From Pasteurellaceae bacterium LFhippo2 (GTDB lineage: Bacteria > Pseudomonadota > Gammaproteobacteria > Enterobacterales > Pasteurellaceae), in assembly GCA_029852775.1 (NCBI GenBank), contig LEKJ01000061.1:40001-104000 (forward strand): a DNA stretch of 64,000 bases, written 5' to 3'. The notes below the pieces were generated by a model, which was given only the letters and a program-made list of their open reading frames with translations, had not been told where the DNA came from and ran no database searches. Shown here in pieces: positions 30,766-40,769 of this stretch. A program made the translations under genes and the position numbers. Each line of letters starts with the position of its first letter. Position 1 is the stretch's first letter.

Positions 30766-32685
30766 ATGAAATTAATTGAAATAAGCAACTTAAATAAATA
30801 CGTAGGAAGTGCAGAAAATCCAGCTCATATTCTAAAAAATGTAAATCTTACGATTGAACAAGGCGATTTTGTAGCAATTATCGGGGCTTCAGGCTCTGGT
30901 AAATCAACATTAATGAATATTCTTGGGTGCTTGGATACCGCTAGTAACGGTTCTTATAAAATCGATGGTGCAGAAACACAATCTCTCACATCAGATAAAC
31001 TCTCAGACCTTCGCCAACGAAAATTTGGCTTCATTTTCCAACGTTATAATCTGCTTTCAAGTCTAAATGCTGCTGAAAACGTGGCTTTACCGGCTATTTA
31101 TGCGGGAGTAGACTCTTCCACGCGTTTTAAACGTGCTCAAGAATTGCTGGAGAAACTAGGCTTAGGCGACAAAACTCACAACAAACCTAACCAACTTTCT
31201 GGTGGTCAACAACAACGTGTGAGTATTGCACGTGCGTTAATGAACGGTGGCGATATTATTCTTGCCGATGAACCGACTGGTGCTCTTGACTCTCATAGTG
31301 GTGAAACCGTGATGGAAATTCTGCAAGAACTTCATCAAGAAGGCCATACACTTATTTTGGTTACTCACGATCCTAATATTGCCGCACACGCTCAACGAAT
31401 TATCGAAATAAAAGATGGCGAAATTATTAGAGATGAACGCCAACAACCATTACCACTGAAGGTTGAAAATAATAGGAGAACTGCGAAAAAACCGCGTTTT
31501 CTCGATCAGCTTTATGAGTCGTTTAAAATGGCAACTAGCGCGATTATGGCCCATAAATTACGAGCTCTACTAACAATGCTTGGGATTATTATCGGGATTG
31601 CGTCAGTAATTTCTGTGGTGGCATTGGGCAAAGGTTCGCAAGAGCAGATTCTCTCGAATATCAATAATCTCGGCACAAATACGATGAGTGTCTATAACGG
31701 TACAGGATTTGGAGATCGCCGAGCTGCGCTTATGCAGAATCTTAATATTGGCGATGTCACTGCACTTAGCCAACAAAGTTATGTGGAAAGTGCTACACCG
31801 ACCAGCTCATACAACGGAACTCTTGTTCATTCAGGTACAGTCGTAACAGGACAAATTTCTGGTGTTGGTGAACAATACTTTGATGTTCGCGGTATTATGC
31901 TGAAATCGGGGCGCTTATTTAGTGCGGAAGATACAAAAAACTCTGCCCAAGTGGTCGTTATCGATCCAAATACACAAAAAAGTCTAAAATTAGATAATCC
32001 GATTGGTGAAGTGATTATGATTGATAAAAAACCACTAGAAATTATTGGTATTGCAGAGCAAAGTGGCAATAATCAATCAACTAATTTGAACCTTTGGACG
32101 CCTTATACAACCTTAATGGAGCGTATTTCAGGGGCGAAAAAAATCGATTCTATTACTGTAAAAGTAAAAAGCGATGTAGAAAGCCAAACCGCAGAAAAAA
32201 GCTTGACTGAATTATTGACCGCTCGCCACGGCAAAAAAGATTTCTTTGTGATGAATACCGACACAATTAAGCAAACAATTCAAAGCACAACGAATACAAT
32301 GACATTGCTAATTTCATCTATCGCATTGATTTCATTGATTGTAGGCGGTATCGGCGTAATGAATATTATGTTGGTATCTGTGACTGAGCGAACCAAAGAG
32401 ATCGGTGTACGCATGGCAATTGGTGCGAAACAGTTTAATATTATGCAACAGTTCTTAATCGAAGCGGTTTTAATCTGTTTACTTGGCGGTGTGATTGGTA
32501 TCTTATTATCAACAGCTATCATTTTAGGTTTTAACCAAATGGGTGGCGGATTTAAGATGGTATTTTCAACATCGTCAGTTGTGGTAGCTGTGCTCTGCTC
32601 GACCCTAATTGGTGTGATTTTCGGCTTTATTCCAGCCCGTAACGCGTCAAAATTAAACCCGATTACTGCCTTAGCACAAGAATAA
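30766..32685 (+). CDS. macB: Macrolide export ATP-binding/permease protein MacB
   Basis: This 639-aa fusion has an N-terminal ABC ATPase (Walker A IGASGSGKST at about 41-50, signature LSGGQQQR, Walker B IILADEPTGALD) and a MacB-type permease: a first transmembrane helix after about residue 265 (LLTMLGIIIGIASVISVVAL), a large periplasmic domain, and three C-terminal helices. MacB works with the periplasmic adaptor MacA and TolC to export enterotoxin, haem-related compounds or macrolides. No macA is adjacent. The ATG at 30766 is preferred; an upstream start at 30718 lies inside the cpxA terminator. The position right after cpxRA suggests possible Cpx control. Confidence 0.9.
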   Translation: MKLIEISNLNKYVGSAENPAHILKNVNLTIEQGDFVAIIGASGSGKSTLMNILGCLDTASNGSYKIDGAETQSLTSDKLSDLRQRKFGFIFQRYNLLSSLNAAENVALPAIYAGVDSSTRFKRAQELLEKLGLGDKTHNKPNQLSGGQQQRVSIARALMNGGDIILADEPTGALDSHSGETVMEILQELHQEGHTLILVTHDPNIAAHAQRIIEIKDGEIIRDERQQPLPLKVENNRRTAKKPRFLDQLYESFKMATSAIMAHKLRALLTMLGIIIGIASVISVVALGKGSQEQILSNINNLGTNTMSVYNGTGFGDRRAALMQNLNIGDVTALSQQSYVESATPTSSYNGTLVHSGTVVTGQISGVGEQYFDVRGIMLKSGRLFSAEDTKNSAQVVVIDPNTQKSLKLDNPIGEVIMIDKKPLEIIGIAEQSGNNQSTNLNLWTPYTTLMERISGAKKIDSITVKVKSDVESQTAEKSLTELLTARHGKKDFFVMNTDTIKQTIQSTTNTMTLLISSIALISLIVGGIGVMNIMLVSVTERTKEIGVRMAIGAKQFNIMQQFLIEAVLICLLGGVIGILLSTAIILGFNQMGGGFKMVFSTSSVVVAVLCSTLIGVIFGFIPARNASKLNPITALAQE

Positions 32686-32711
32686 TATTTGCAAAATTTT
32701 TCTTAAAAAAG

Positions 32712-32727
32712 ACCGCTTGCAAGCGGT
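32712..32727. repeat. Overlapping inverted uptake signals
   Basis: The perfect 16-bp palindrome ACCGCTTGCAAGCGGT consists of two uptake cores sharing their centre. It lies in the macB to nif3-family gap. Confidence 0.75.
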
Positions 32728-32750
32728 TAAATTTCCCAAAGGAATTACCA

Positions 32751-33521
32751 ATGCTTACTAATTTACAACTTGAACAAATTATCAATGAAAAATTAAATAG
32801 CCTAGCAATTTCGGACTATGCACCGAATGGTTTACAGGTTGAAGGCCGTAAAGAGATCCGCAAGATCATCACTGGCGTTACTGCAACTTTACCTTTAATT
32901 GAAAAAGCGATTGAAAAAAATGCGGATGCGATTTTAGTTCATCACGGCTATTTCTGGAAAAGTGAAAACCCTTGTATTCGTGGTATGAAAGGTAAACGAA
33001 TCAAGCAGTTACTTGTAAATGATATTAATCTATTCGGCTATCATCTGCCGTTAGATATTCACTCTGAATTAGGCAACAATGCGCAATTAGCTAAAAATAT
33101 TGGCGCGGTTAATTTTCAAGGTTTGGAAGATAAACCTAACTCAATTCCAGCTATCGCAGAGTTTGAACAGCCTATTTCAGCGCAAGAGTTAAAACAGCGT
33201 TTAGAGTCTGTATTAAATCGCAATATCATTTTATGTGATGAGTTTATTGAAGATTATCCACATAAATTAATTAAAAAAGTCGGCATTTGCTCGGGGGGCG
33301 GTCAAGGCTATATTGATTTAGCCTTTGAAAAAGGTTGCGACGCCTTTATTAGTGGTGAGATTTCAGAACAAACCACCCATTCTGCAAGAGAACAAGGGAT
33401 CTACTATTTTGGCTGTGGTCATCACGCTACAGAACGCGATGGCGTAAAATCACTTGGCGAATGGCTGGCTAAAGAATACGATTTGGATGTTGAATTTATT
33501 GATATAGATAATCCGGCTTAA
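32751..33521 (+). CDS. Nif3-like dinuclear metal-centre protein (YbgI)
   Basis: This 256-aa protein is a Nif3/DUF34-family toroid protein with conserved metal ligands in DAILVHHGYFWKSENP, NLFGYHLPLDIH and GCGHHATERDG. The structure of E. coli YbgI is a hexameric ring with two metals per subunit; its physiological substrate is unsettled (the GTP cyclohydrolase label comes from limited data on a homologue). It is the last rightward gene before the repeat next to gltA. Confidence 0.9.
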   Translation: MLTNLQLEQIINEKLNSLAISDYAPNGLQVEGRKEIRKIITGVTATLPLIEKAIEKNADAILVHHGYFWKSENPCIRGMKGKRIKQLLVNDINLFGYHLPLDIHSELGNNAQLAKNIGAVNFQGLEDKPNSIPAIAEFEQPISAQELKQRLESVLNRNIILCDEFIEDYPHKLIKKVGICSGGGQGYIDLAFEKGCDAFISGEISEQTTHSAREQGIYYFGCGHHATERDGVKSLGEWLAKEYDLDVEFIDIDNPA

Positions 33522-33545
33522 TCATAATAAGCCCCATACAATTTA

Positions 33546-33740
33546 GAAATTATGTAGCTATTGTAAAATATTTATCCCTCGCCCGTTTACGGGAGAGGGA
33601 CAGACCGAAGGTGCGTTCAGCACCGTAGGTCAGGGAGAGGGCTATTTGCAAAATAGCCCGGAAATATCGCCGCTTGCTCCCTCTCTCTGCAAAAATTGCT
33701 GAACACAATTTTTGCTGTCTCTCTCCCAAAGGGAGAGAGT
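33546..33740. repeat. Structured repeat copy 1, downstream of gltA
   Basis: This element of about 195 bp begins AAATTATGTAGC and contains the palindrome CTCGCCCGTTTACGGGAGAGGG, the block CAGACCGAAGGTGCGTTCAGCACCGTAGGTCAG, an uptake-like CCGCTTGCTCC, the hairpin GCAAAAATTG...CAATTTTTGC, and ends with CTCTCTCCCAAAGGGAGAGAG. A close copy in the same orientation lies at 35142-35345, so gltA is bracketed by direct repeats. A short in-frame stretch over it has no protein support. Confidence 0.85.
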
Positions 33741-33762
33741 TAGAGAAAGCAAAATTTTCGAT

Positions 33763-35055
33763 TTATAAAGCTGCCACATCAATATGGCGTTCCGTATAGC
33801 CAGTATAAATCTGTCTTGGACGCACAATTTTCAGGCTTTCTTCATACATCTCTTTCCAGTTCGCAATCCAGCCCACAGTTCGACCTAACGCAAAAATTAC
33901 CGTAAACATTGACGTTGGAATACCAATTGCTTGTAAGATAATGCCAGAATAGAAATCGACATTTGGATAAAGCTTACGTTCAATGAAATACGGATCACTC
34001 AATGCAATACGCTCAAGCTCCATTGCTACTTCTAATAATGGCGTTTTAAGATTGAGCTCTTGTAACACTTCGTGGCAAGTTTCACGCATAACTTTAGCGC
34101 GTGGGTCGTAATTTTTATACACACGATGACCAAAGCCCATCAATCTAAATGGATCATTTTTATCTTTGGCACGAGCAATAAATTCAGGAATGCGATCCAC
34201 TGTTCCAATTTCTTCTAACATTTTGATACAAGCTTCATTTGCACCACCGTGTGAAGCCCCCCAAAGTGAAGCAATCCCCGCTGCAATACAAGCAAATGGA
34301 TTCGGCCCTGATGATGCCACTCCACGTACCGCTGAAGTTGACGCATTTTGTTCGTGATCTGCGTGTAAAGTGAAGATTCTATCCATCGCACGTTCTAATA
34401 CTGGATTTACGATATAAGGCTCACAAGGGGTTGCAAACATCATATGAAGGAAATTACCTGCATAACTTAAGTGATTTTGTGGATACATAAACGGGCGACC
34501 GATGTTGTATTTGTAACACATTGCCGCCAGCGTTGGCATTTTCGCTAATAGACGAATTGCCGTGCGATCTCGGTGCTGTTTATTATCGTTATCTAACACA
34601 TCGTTATAGAAAGCCGCTAGAACACTACTTGCCGCACACATTACCGCCATTGGATGTGAGTCCCTGCGGAAACCTTGAAACAAGCGCGTAAATTGCTCAT
34701 TTACCATATAGTGCGAAGTAATATCCTTTTTGAATTGCGCTAATTGCTCTTCATTAGGCAACTCGCCTTCAAGTAATAAATAAGCAACATCAAGATAGGT
34801 TTTATTCAGCGCTAATTCATCGATTGGGTAGCCACGATGTAATAAAATCCCTTTATCGCCATCAATATAGGTAATACTGGATTCACATAATGCAGTTGAT
34901 GTAAGCCCCTGATCGAAAGTAAAAAGTTGCTCTTTTTGTAACTTTTCAACCCCAATCGCATCATAGCCTAAGTTACTTTGATAAACTGGTAACTCGATTT
35001 GACGTCCATCACTAAGATGAAGTTCTGCTTTTAAAGTAGGATGTAGTTTTGGCAT
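33763..35055 (-). CDS. gltA: Citrate synthase
   Basis: This 430-aa protein is a type II (hexameric, NADH-sensitive type) citrate synthase that condenses acetyl-CoA and oxaloacetate. Catalytic segments are [17 protein letters not shown] with the active His, [18 protein letters not shown], and the Asp of [14 protein letters not shown]. The N-terminal domain of about 60 residues seen in Gram-negative enzymes is present. The gene is in the same direction as icd and acnB but separated from acnB by repeat copy 2. Several relatives in this family, such as H. influenzae, lack this enzyme. Confidence 0.97.
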   Translation of the reverse strand: MPKLHPTLKAELHLSDGRQIELPVYQSNLGYDAIGVEKLQKEQLFTFDQGLTSTALCESSITYIDGDKGILLHRGYPIDELALNKTYLDVAYLLLEGELPNEEQLAQFKKDITSHYMVNEQFTRLFQGFRRDSHPMAVMCAASSVLAAFYNDVLDNDNKQHRDRTAIRLLAKMPTLAAMCYKYNIGRPFMYPQNHLSYAGNFLHMMFATPCEPYIVNPVLERAMDRIFTLHADHEQNASTSAVRGVASSGPNPFACIAAGIASLWGASHGGANEACIKMLEEIGTVDRIPEFIARAKDKNDPFRLMGFGHRVYKNYDPRAKVMRETCHEVLQELNLKTPLLEVAMELERIALSDPYFIERKLYPNVDFYSGIILQAIGIPTSMFTVIFALGRTVGWIANWKEMYEESLKIVRPRQIYTGYTERHIDVAAL

Positions 35056-35108
35056 AGTTTGCTCCTGTATTTTATTTTTAATGTTGTGTAATTTTTATTT
35101 ATATGTAA

Positions 35109-35126
35109 GGCGAGATAACTCTCGCC
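35109..35126 (-). other. Hairpin in the gltA leader
   Basis: The perfect stem GGCGAGA / TCTCGCC with a 4-nt loop lies about 54 nt upstream of the gltA start, between repeat copy 2 and the gene. On the minus strand it is followed by TTACATAT, too weak for a confident terminator. Confidence 0.4.
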
Positions 35127-35141
35127 ATAAAATAGGGTTTC

Positions 35142-35345
35142 AAAATTATGTAGCAACTGCACAAAATATTTTTCTTACACTCTCTCCCGTTTACGGGAGA
35201 GAGACAGACCAAAGGTGCGTCTAGCACCGTTGGTCAGGGAGAGGGCTTGGAAAAATATCCCAGAAATATCACCGCTTGTTTCCCCTCTCTCTGCAAAAAT
35301 TGCTGAACGCAATTTTTGCTGTCTCTCTCCCAGAGGGAGAGAGTT
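35142..35345. repeat. Structured repeat copy 2, upstream of gltA
   Basis: This is a same-orientation copy of the element at 33546-33740. It shares AAATTATGTAGC at one end, CTCTCCCGTTTACGGGAGAG, CAGACC.AAGGTGCGT, TGGTCAGGGAGAGGGCT, an uptake core ACCGCTTGT, the GCAAAAATTGCTGAACGCAATTTTTGC hairpin, and the CTCTCTCCCAGAGGGAGAGAG end. Differences are scattered base changes and small indels. Confidence 0.85.
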
Positions 35346-35397
35346 AAGAAAATTAGAACTCTCGATTTGTGCAACTGCTACAATACCGTAGAGTTGG

Positions 35398-38001
35398 TTA
35401 TACCGATGTTTGAAAGATCACATTATCTGCTTTTTGCATATAGCTATTGATTTCATTGAAATTCATATAGCGATAAGTGTCATCCTTATCATTTTCTAAA
35501 CTATTTACATACTGCAAATACTCTTCTGGGCTTGGAATACGTCCTAAGAGTGCACAAACCGCAGAAAGCTCTGCCGAAGCTAGATAAACAAAAGAGTCTT
35601 TCCCCATTCGGTTCGGGAAGTTACGTGTAGAAGTTGAGACTACCGTTGCACCATCGGCTACACGAGCTTGGTTACCCATACAAAGTGAACAACCCGGAAT
35701 TTCAACACGAGCGCCACTCTTACCATAAATGCTGTAATAGCCTTCTTCAGTCAGTAATGCAGCATCCATTCTTGTTGGCGGCACAACCCATAAACGTGTT
35801 GGTAATGCGCCTTGATTTTGGTTAAGTAATTTACCTGCCGCTCGAAAATGACCGATATTCGTCATACAAGACCCAATAAAGACTTCATCCACTTTATCGC
35901 CTTGGACTTCCGAAAGTTTGCGAGCATCGTCAGGGTCATTTGGTGCACATAGAATTGGTTCCTTGATCTCATTTAGATCGATTTCGATCACCGCTGCATA
36001 TTCAGCATCTTCATCAGCTTCAAGCAATTCTGGATTTGCTAACCACTCTTCCATTGCTTTAATACGGCGTTCTAAAGTACGTACATCGCCATAGCCTTCA
36101 GCGATCATCCATTTAAGAAGAACAATATTTGAATTGAGATATTCAATAATTGGCTCTTTATCCAACTTAATAGAACAAGCTGCCGCCGAACGTTCTGCCG
36201 AAGCATCCGAAAGCTCAAAAGCCTGTTCAACTTTAAGATGTTCTAAACCTTCAATCTCTAAGATTTTGCCAGAGAAGATGTTTTTCTTGCCGGCTTTTTC
36301 AACAGTCAATAATCCCTGCTGAATCGCATAATATGGAATCGCATGAACTAAATCTCGCAACGTAATTCCTGCTTGTAATTCTCCTTTAAAACGAACCAAT
36401 ACCGACTCTGGCATATCCAATGGCATTACGCCTGTTGCAGCCGCAAAAGCAACTAAGCCTGACCCTGCTGGGAAAGAGATTCCGATAGGAAAACGAGTGT
36501 GCGAATCGCCGCCTGTCCCTACTGTATCCGGCAATAACATTCGATTCAGCCACGAGTGAATTACGCCATCACCAGGGCGAAGTGAAACACCCCCACGATT
36601 CATAATAAAATCAGGCAAAGTATGATGTGTAACCACATCCACTGGTTTTGGATAAGCCGCTGTGTGGCAGAAAGATTGCATCACTAAATCTGCTGAAAAG
36701 CCCAAACAAGCCAGATCTTTAAGTTCATCCCTAGTCATTGGCCCTGTAGTATCTTGCGAACCCACACTTGTCATACGCGGTTCGCAATATTGACCAGGTC
36801 TAATCCCTTCTACGCCACAGGCTTTTCCAACCATCTTTTGCGCTAACGTAAAACCTTTACAAGCGGTCAATTCCGACTGCGGTTTTGCAAAAATTTCACT
36901 TTCAGGTAAACCAAGCTCTACGCGCGCCTTGTGAGTTAAACCACGTCCGATAATTAATGGTATACGTCCACCTGCTCTAACTTCATCAAGTAATACATTG
37001 GTTTTTAAGCTAAATTCAGCAAGAATTTCATCGGAATTATGTTTGCAAATTTTGCCTTGATACGGATAAATGTCGATCACATCGCCCATATTGAGTTTGC
37101 TGACATCGACTTCTATCGGTAAAGAGCCTGCATCTTCCATTGTGTTAAAGAAAATCGGCGCAATTTTGCCACCAAGTACCACGCCACCAGCCCGCTTATT
37201 CGGAATATAAGGAATATCATCGCCCATTAGCCATAATACTGAGTTAGTCGCAGATTTACGTGATGAGCCTGTTCCAACCACATCACCCACATAAACCAGT
37301 GGAAAGCCTTTCTCTTTTAGAGATTCAATCTGTTTCATTGGCCCAATAACGCCCGCCTCATCAGGCACAATGCCATCCCTTTCGTTTTTCAACATTGCTA
37401 GAGCGTGAAGTGGAATATCAGGGCGCGACCACGCATCTTGCGCAGGCGATAGATCATCGGTATTAGTTTCACCTGTTACTTTAAATACAGTTAAGGTAAG
37501 TTTTTCGGCAAGTTTAGGACGAGATAGGAACCACTCAGCATTTGCCCAAGATTGAAGAATTTGTTGAGCATAAGGATTTCCCTGTTTCGCTTTTTCAGCA
37601 ACATCGTGGAAATTGTCAAACATTAAGAGAGTATAAGAGAGAGCCTCAACTGCAATAGGCGCAAGTTCATTATTATCTAAAGCATTTAAGAGTGGCTCAA
37701 TATTGTAACCACCTTGCATGGTTCCGAGCAATTTTACGGCATGTTGAGCAGAAATCAGCGGTGAACTGGTATCACCTTTTGCGAGAGCGGACAAAAAGGA
37801 AGCCTTCACATAAGCGGCTTCATCCACGCCAGCAGGAATCCGAGTTTCAAACAACTCCAGTAAAAAGTCTGCATTATCTGTTGGCGGATCTTTTAACAAT
37901 TCAATAAGTTGTGCGGTTTGTTCTGCATTAAGTGGCAAAGGAACCACACCTTGATTAGCACGTTCTTCTACGTGTTTTTGGTAATCAGTTAAAAAGGACA
38001 T
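35398..38001 (-). CDS. acnB: Bifunctional aconitate hydratase 2 / 2-methylisocitrate dehydratase
   Basis: This 867-aa protein is AcnB, which interconverts citrate and isocitrate with a [4Fe-4S] cluster. The N-terminal HEAT-like and swivel domains come first, as in AcnB and unlike AcnA; the three cluster Cys are in [13 protein letters not shown] and [10 protein letters not shown]. The ATG at 38001 is chosen because GGAG stands 6 nt upstream; the frame continues four codons further. It follows icd, and gltA is next downstream. Confidence 0.97.
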   Translation of the reverse strand: MSFLTDYQKHVEERANQGVVPLPLNAEQTAQLIELLKDPPTDNADFLLELFETRIPAGVDEAAYVKASFLSALAKGDTSSPLISAQHAVKLLGTMQGGYNIEPLLNALDNNELAPIAVEALSYTLLMFDNFHDVAEKAKQGNPYAQQILQSWANAEWFLSRPKLAEKLTLTVFKVTGETNTDDLSPAQDAWSRPDIPLHALAMLKNERDGIVPDEAGVIGPMKQIESLKEKGFPLVYVGDVVGTGSSRKSATNSVLWLMGDDIPYIPNKRAGGVVLGGKIAPIFFNTMEDAGSLPIEVDVSKLNMGDVIDIYPYQGKICKHNSDEILAEFSLKTNVLLDEVRAGGRIPLIIGRGLTHKARVELGLPESEIFAKPQSELTACKGFTLAQKMVGKACGVEGIRPGQYCEPRMTSVGSQDTTGPMTRDELKDLACLGFSADLVMQSFCHTAAYPKPVDVVTHHTLPDFIMNRGGVSLRPGDGVIHSWLNRMLLPDTVGTGGDSHTRFPIGISFPAGSGLVAFAAATGVMPLDMPESVLVRFKGELQAGITLRDLVHAIPYYAIQQGLLTVEKAGKKNIFSGKILEIEGLEHLKVEQAFELSDASAERSAAACSIKLDKEPIIEYLNSNIVLLKWMIAEGYGDVRTLERRIKAMEEWLANPELLEADEDAEYAAVIEIDLNEIKEPILCAPNDPDDARKLSEVQGDKVDEVFIGSCMTNIGHFRAAGKLLNQNQGALPTRLWVVPPTRMDAALLTEEGYYSIYGKSGARVEIPGCSLCMGNQARVADGATVVSTSTRNFPNRMGKDSFVYLASAELSAVCALLGRIPSPEEYLQYVNSLENDKDDTYRYMNFNEINSYMQKADNVIFQTSV

Positions 38002-38175
38002 AATCATCTCCACTTCAAAAATAAATGGGGCACAGATAAATCACAAAATCATCATAACAGAATCAAATATTGAACGATAGAATAAATTTTACATTTTGTT
38101 AACAATATCACAAAATCTAATTAACCTTTGAAAGGCGTTGAATAGATATGAATTTATCTGTAACCCGAATCATAA

Positions 38176-39426
38176 TTACATATTTGCCACAATATCTTGA
38201 GCAAATTCCGATGTTGAACGCAATGTTGCACCTTCTAGTGTTTCAGCAAAATCAAAGGTAACGGTTTTATTAGCGATGGTTTTAGACACAGCATTAACCA
38301 CTAAATCTGCCGCTTCAATCCAACCTAAATGGCGTAACATCATTTCGCCACTTAAAATAATAGAGCCTGGATTAGCTTTATTCTGCCCTGCAATTTTTGG
38401 CGCTGTGCCGTGTGTTGCTTCGAAAATGGCCGCTTCAAAGCCGATATTTGCACCTGGTGAGATACCGATTCCGCCCACTTGTGCCGCCAACGCATCTGAA
38501 ATGTAATCGCCATTGAGATTTAAGGTTGCAATCACATCATAATCGGTTGGATGTAATAGAATTTCTTGAAGAAAAGCATCCGCAATACTATCTTTGATAA
38601 TAATTTGCTTGCCTGTTTTTGGATTAGTTAATTTATGCCAAGGGCCGCCATCAATCGGCTCTGCCCCAAATTTTTGAGCCACTTGATAGCCCCACTCTTT
38701 GAATGCACCTTCGGTAAACTTCATAATATTACCTTTGTGCACTAAGGTTAAAGAATCACGGTCGTTATCGATCACATATTGCAGAGCCGCTCGGACTAAA
38801 CGTTGTGTCCCCTGTTTTGAAACCGGCTTAATCCCGATCCCACAATCTTCTGTAAAACGAATTTTCGTTACGCCCATTTCTTGCTGTAAAAATGCGATAA
38901 CTTTGTCTGCTTCTGCCGATCCTGCTACCCACTCAACACCTGCATAAATATCTTCTGAATTTTCACGGAAAATGACCATATCGACCAATTCTGGATGTTT
39001 CACTGGACTTGGTGTGCCTTCATAATAACGAATTGGACGCAAACAGTTGTATAAATCCAACCCTTGACGCATTGCCACATTCAGTGAACGAATACCGCCG
39101 CCTACTGGCGTCATCAATGGGCCTTTAATCGCCACATGATACTCTTTGATTAATTCAAGAGTTTCAGCCGGCAACCAAGTATTTTCGCCATATTTTTGAT
39201 TAGCTTTTTGACCTGCGTAAATTTCAAGCCATTCAATCTGACGCTCGCCCCCATAAGCCTTTGCGACAGCCGCATTAATAACGACCTGCATCGCAGGAGT
39301 AACATCTACGCCGATACCATCGCCTTCAATAAAAGGGATAATAGGATGACTAGGTACATTTAGCGAACCATCTTGATTTAATTGAATCGCACTACCCTTT
39401 GTTGTTTTTGTAATAATGTGTTGCAT
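38176..39426 (-). CDS. icd: Isocitrate dehydrogenase (NADP-dependent)
   Basis: This 416-aa enzyme oxidatively decarboxylates isocitrate to 2-oxoglutarate. The phosphorylatable serine region [34 protein letters not shown] and [17 protein letters not shown] are those of the E. coli Icd family (416 aa, exact length). It heads the leftward icd-acnB-gltA set, which together turns oxaloacetate plus acetyl-CoA into 2-oxoglutarate. Confidence 0.97.
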   Translation of the reverse strand: MQHIITKTTKGSAIQLNQDGSLNVPSHPIIPFIEGDGIGVDVTPAMQVVINAAVAKAYGGERQIEWLEIYAGQKANQKYGENTWLPAETLELIKEYHVAIKGPLMTPVGGGIRSLNVAMRQGLDLYNCLRPIRYYEGTPSPVKHPELVDMVIFRENSEDIYAGVEWVAGSAEADKVIAFLQQEMGVTKIRFTEDCGIGIKPVSKQGTQRLVRAALQYVIDNDRDSLTLVHKGNIMKFTEGAFKEWGYQVAQKFGAEPIDGGPWHKLTNPKTGKQIIIKDSIADAFLQEILLHPTDYDVIATLNLNGDYISDALAAQVGGIGISPGANIGFEAAIFEATHGTAPKIAGQNKANPGSIILSGEMMLRHLGWIEAADLVVNAVSKTIANKTVTFDFAETLEGATLRSTSEFAQDIVANM

Positions 39427-39600
39427 ATTTTTCTCCCGTATTTTGGTTGCTTTTAGAAAAGAGATTTTTGAATCATAATACGAGAGAACGATTTTTGCCT
39501 AAATAATTTACATTTTTATCACAATTTCTGATTATTAAATTTATTCATACATAAATTAAAATAATATAATTGACATCATATTTCATTGATCTTATAGTTT

Positions 39601-39632
39601 AGCCATCTAAACGTCTAAACATATAGACGACA
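39601..39632 (+). promoter_or_regulatory. MetJ operator: four tandem met boxes upstream of metF
   Basis: Four contiguous 8-bp units read AGCCATCT, AAACGTCT, AAACATAT and AGACGACA; they match the met-box consensus AGACGTCT at 6, 7, 5 and 6 of 8 positions. The array ends 54 bp before the metF ATG. MetJ with S-adenosylmethionine binds such arrays as tandem dimers and represses methionine genes. MetJ itself is not in this window. Confidence 0.8.
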
Positions 39633-39671
39633 GTATGCAAACTAAACATTATACAAATAACAACATCATAA

Positions 39672-40565
<894 letters not shown>

Positions 40566-40577
40566 GATTTAACAAAT

Positions 40578-40603
40578 AAAAGCTCCCTTTTGGGAGCTTT
40601 TTT
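40578..40603 (+). terminator. Terminator of metF
   Basis: The stem AAAGCTCCC / GGGAGCTTT with a 4-nt T loop is followed by TTT. Confidence 0.85.
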
Positions 40604-40769
40604 CATATACAACCGGTCAAATTTAGCCAATTTTTTGCAAAAGACTTATTCAACTGAATTTGCTAAAAATTACTCTTTTTCAACACAAAGCGCTTAAAAT
40701 CAGCTATAATCCCAAAGATTTATTCGGTGCGTTTATGCACCTTTTTTAATTTTTGACGATAGAGAATTT

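Noticed and set aside
33642-33827. Short frame over the repeat downstream of gltA
   Set aside because: It runs through hairpin sequence with no protein features.
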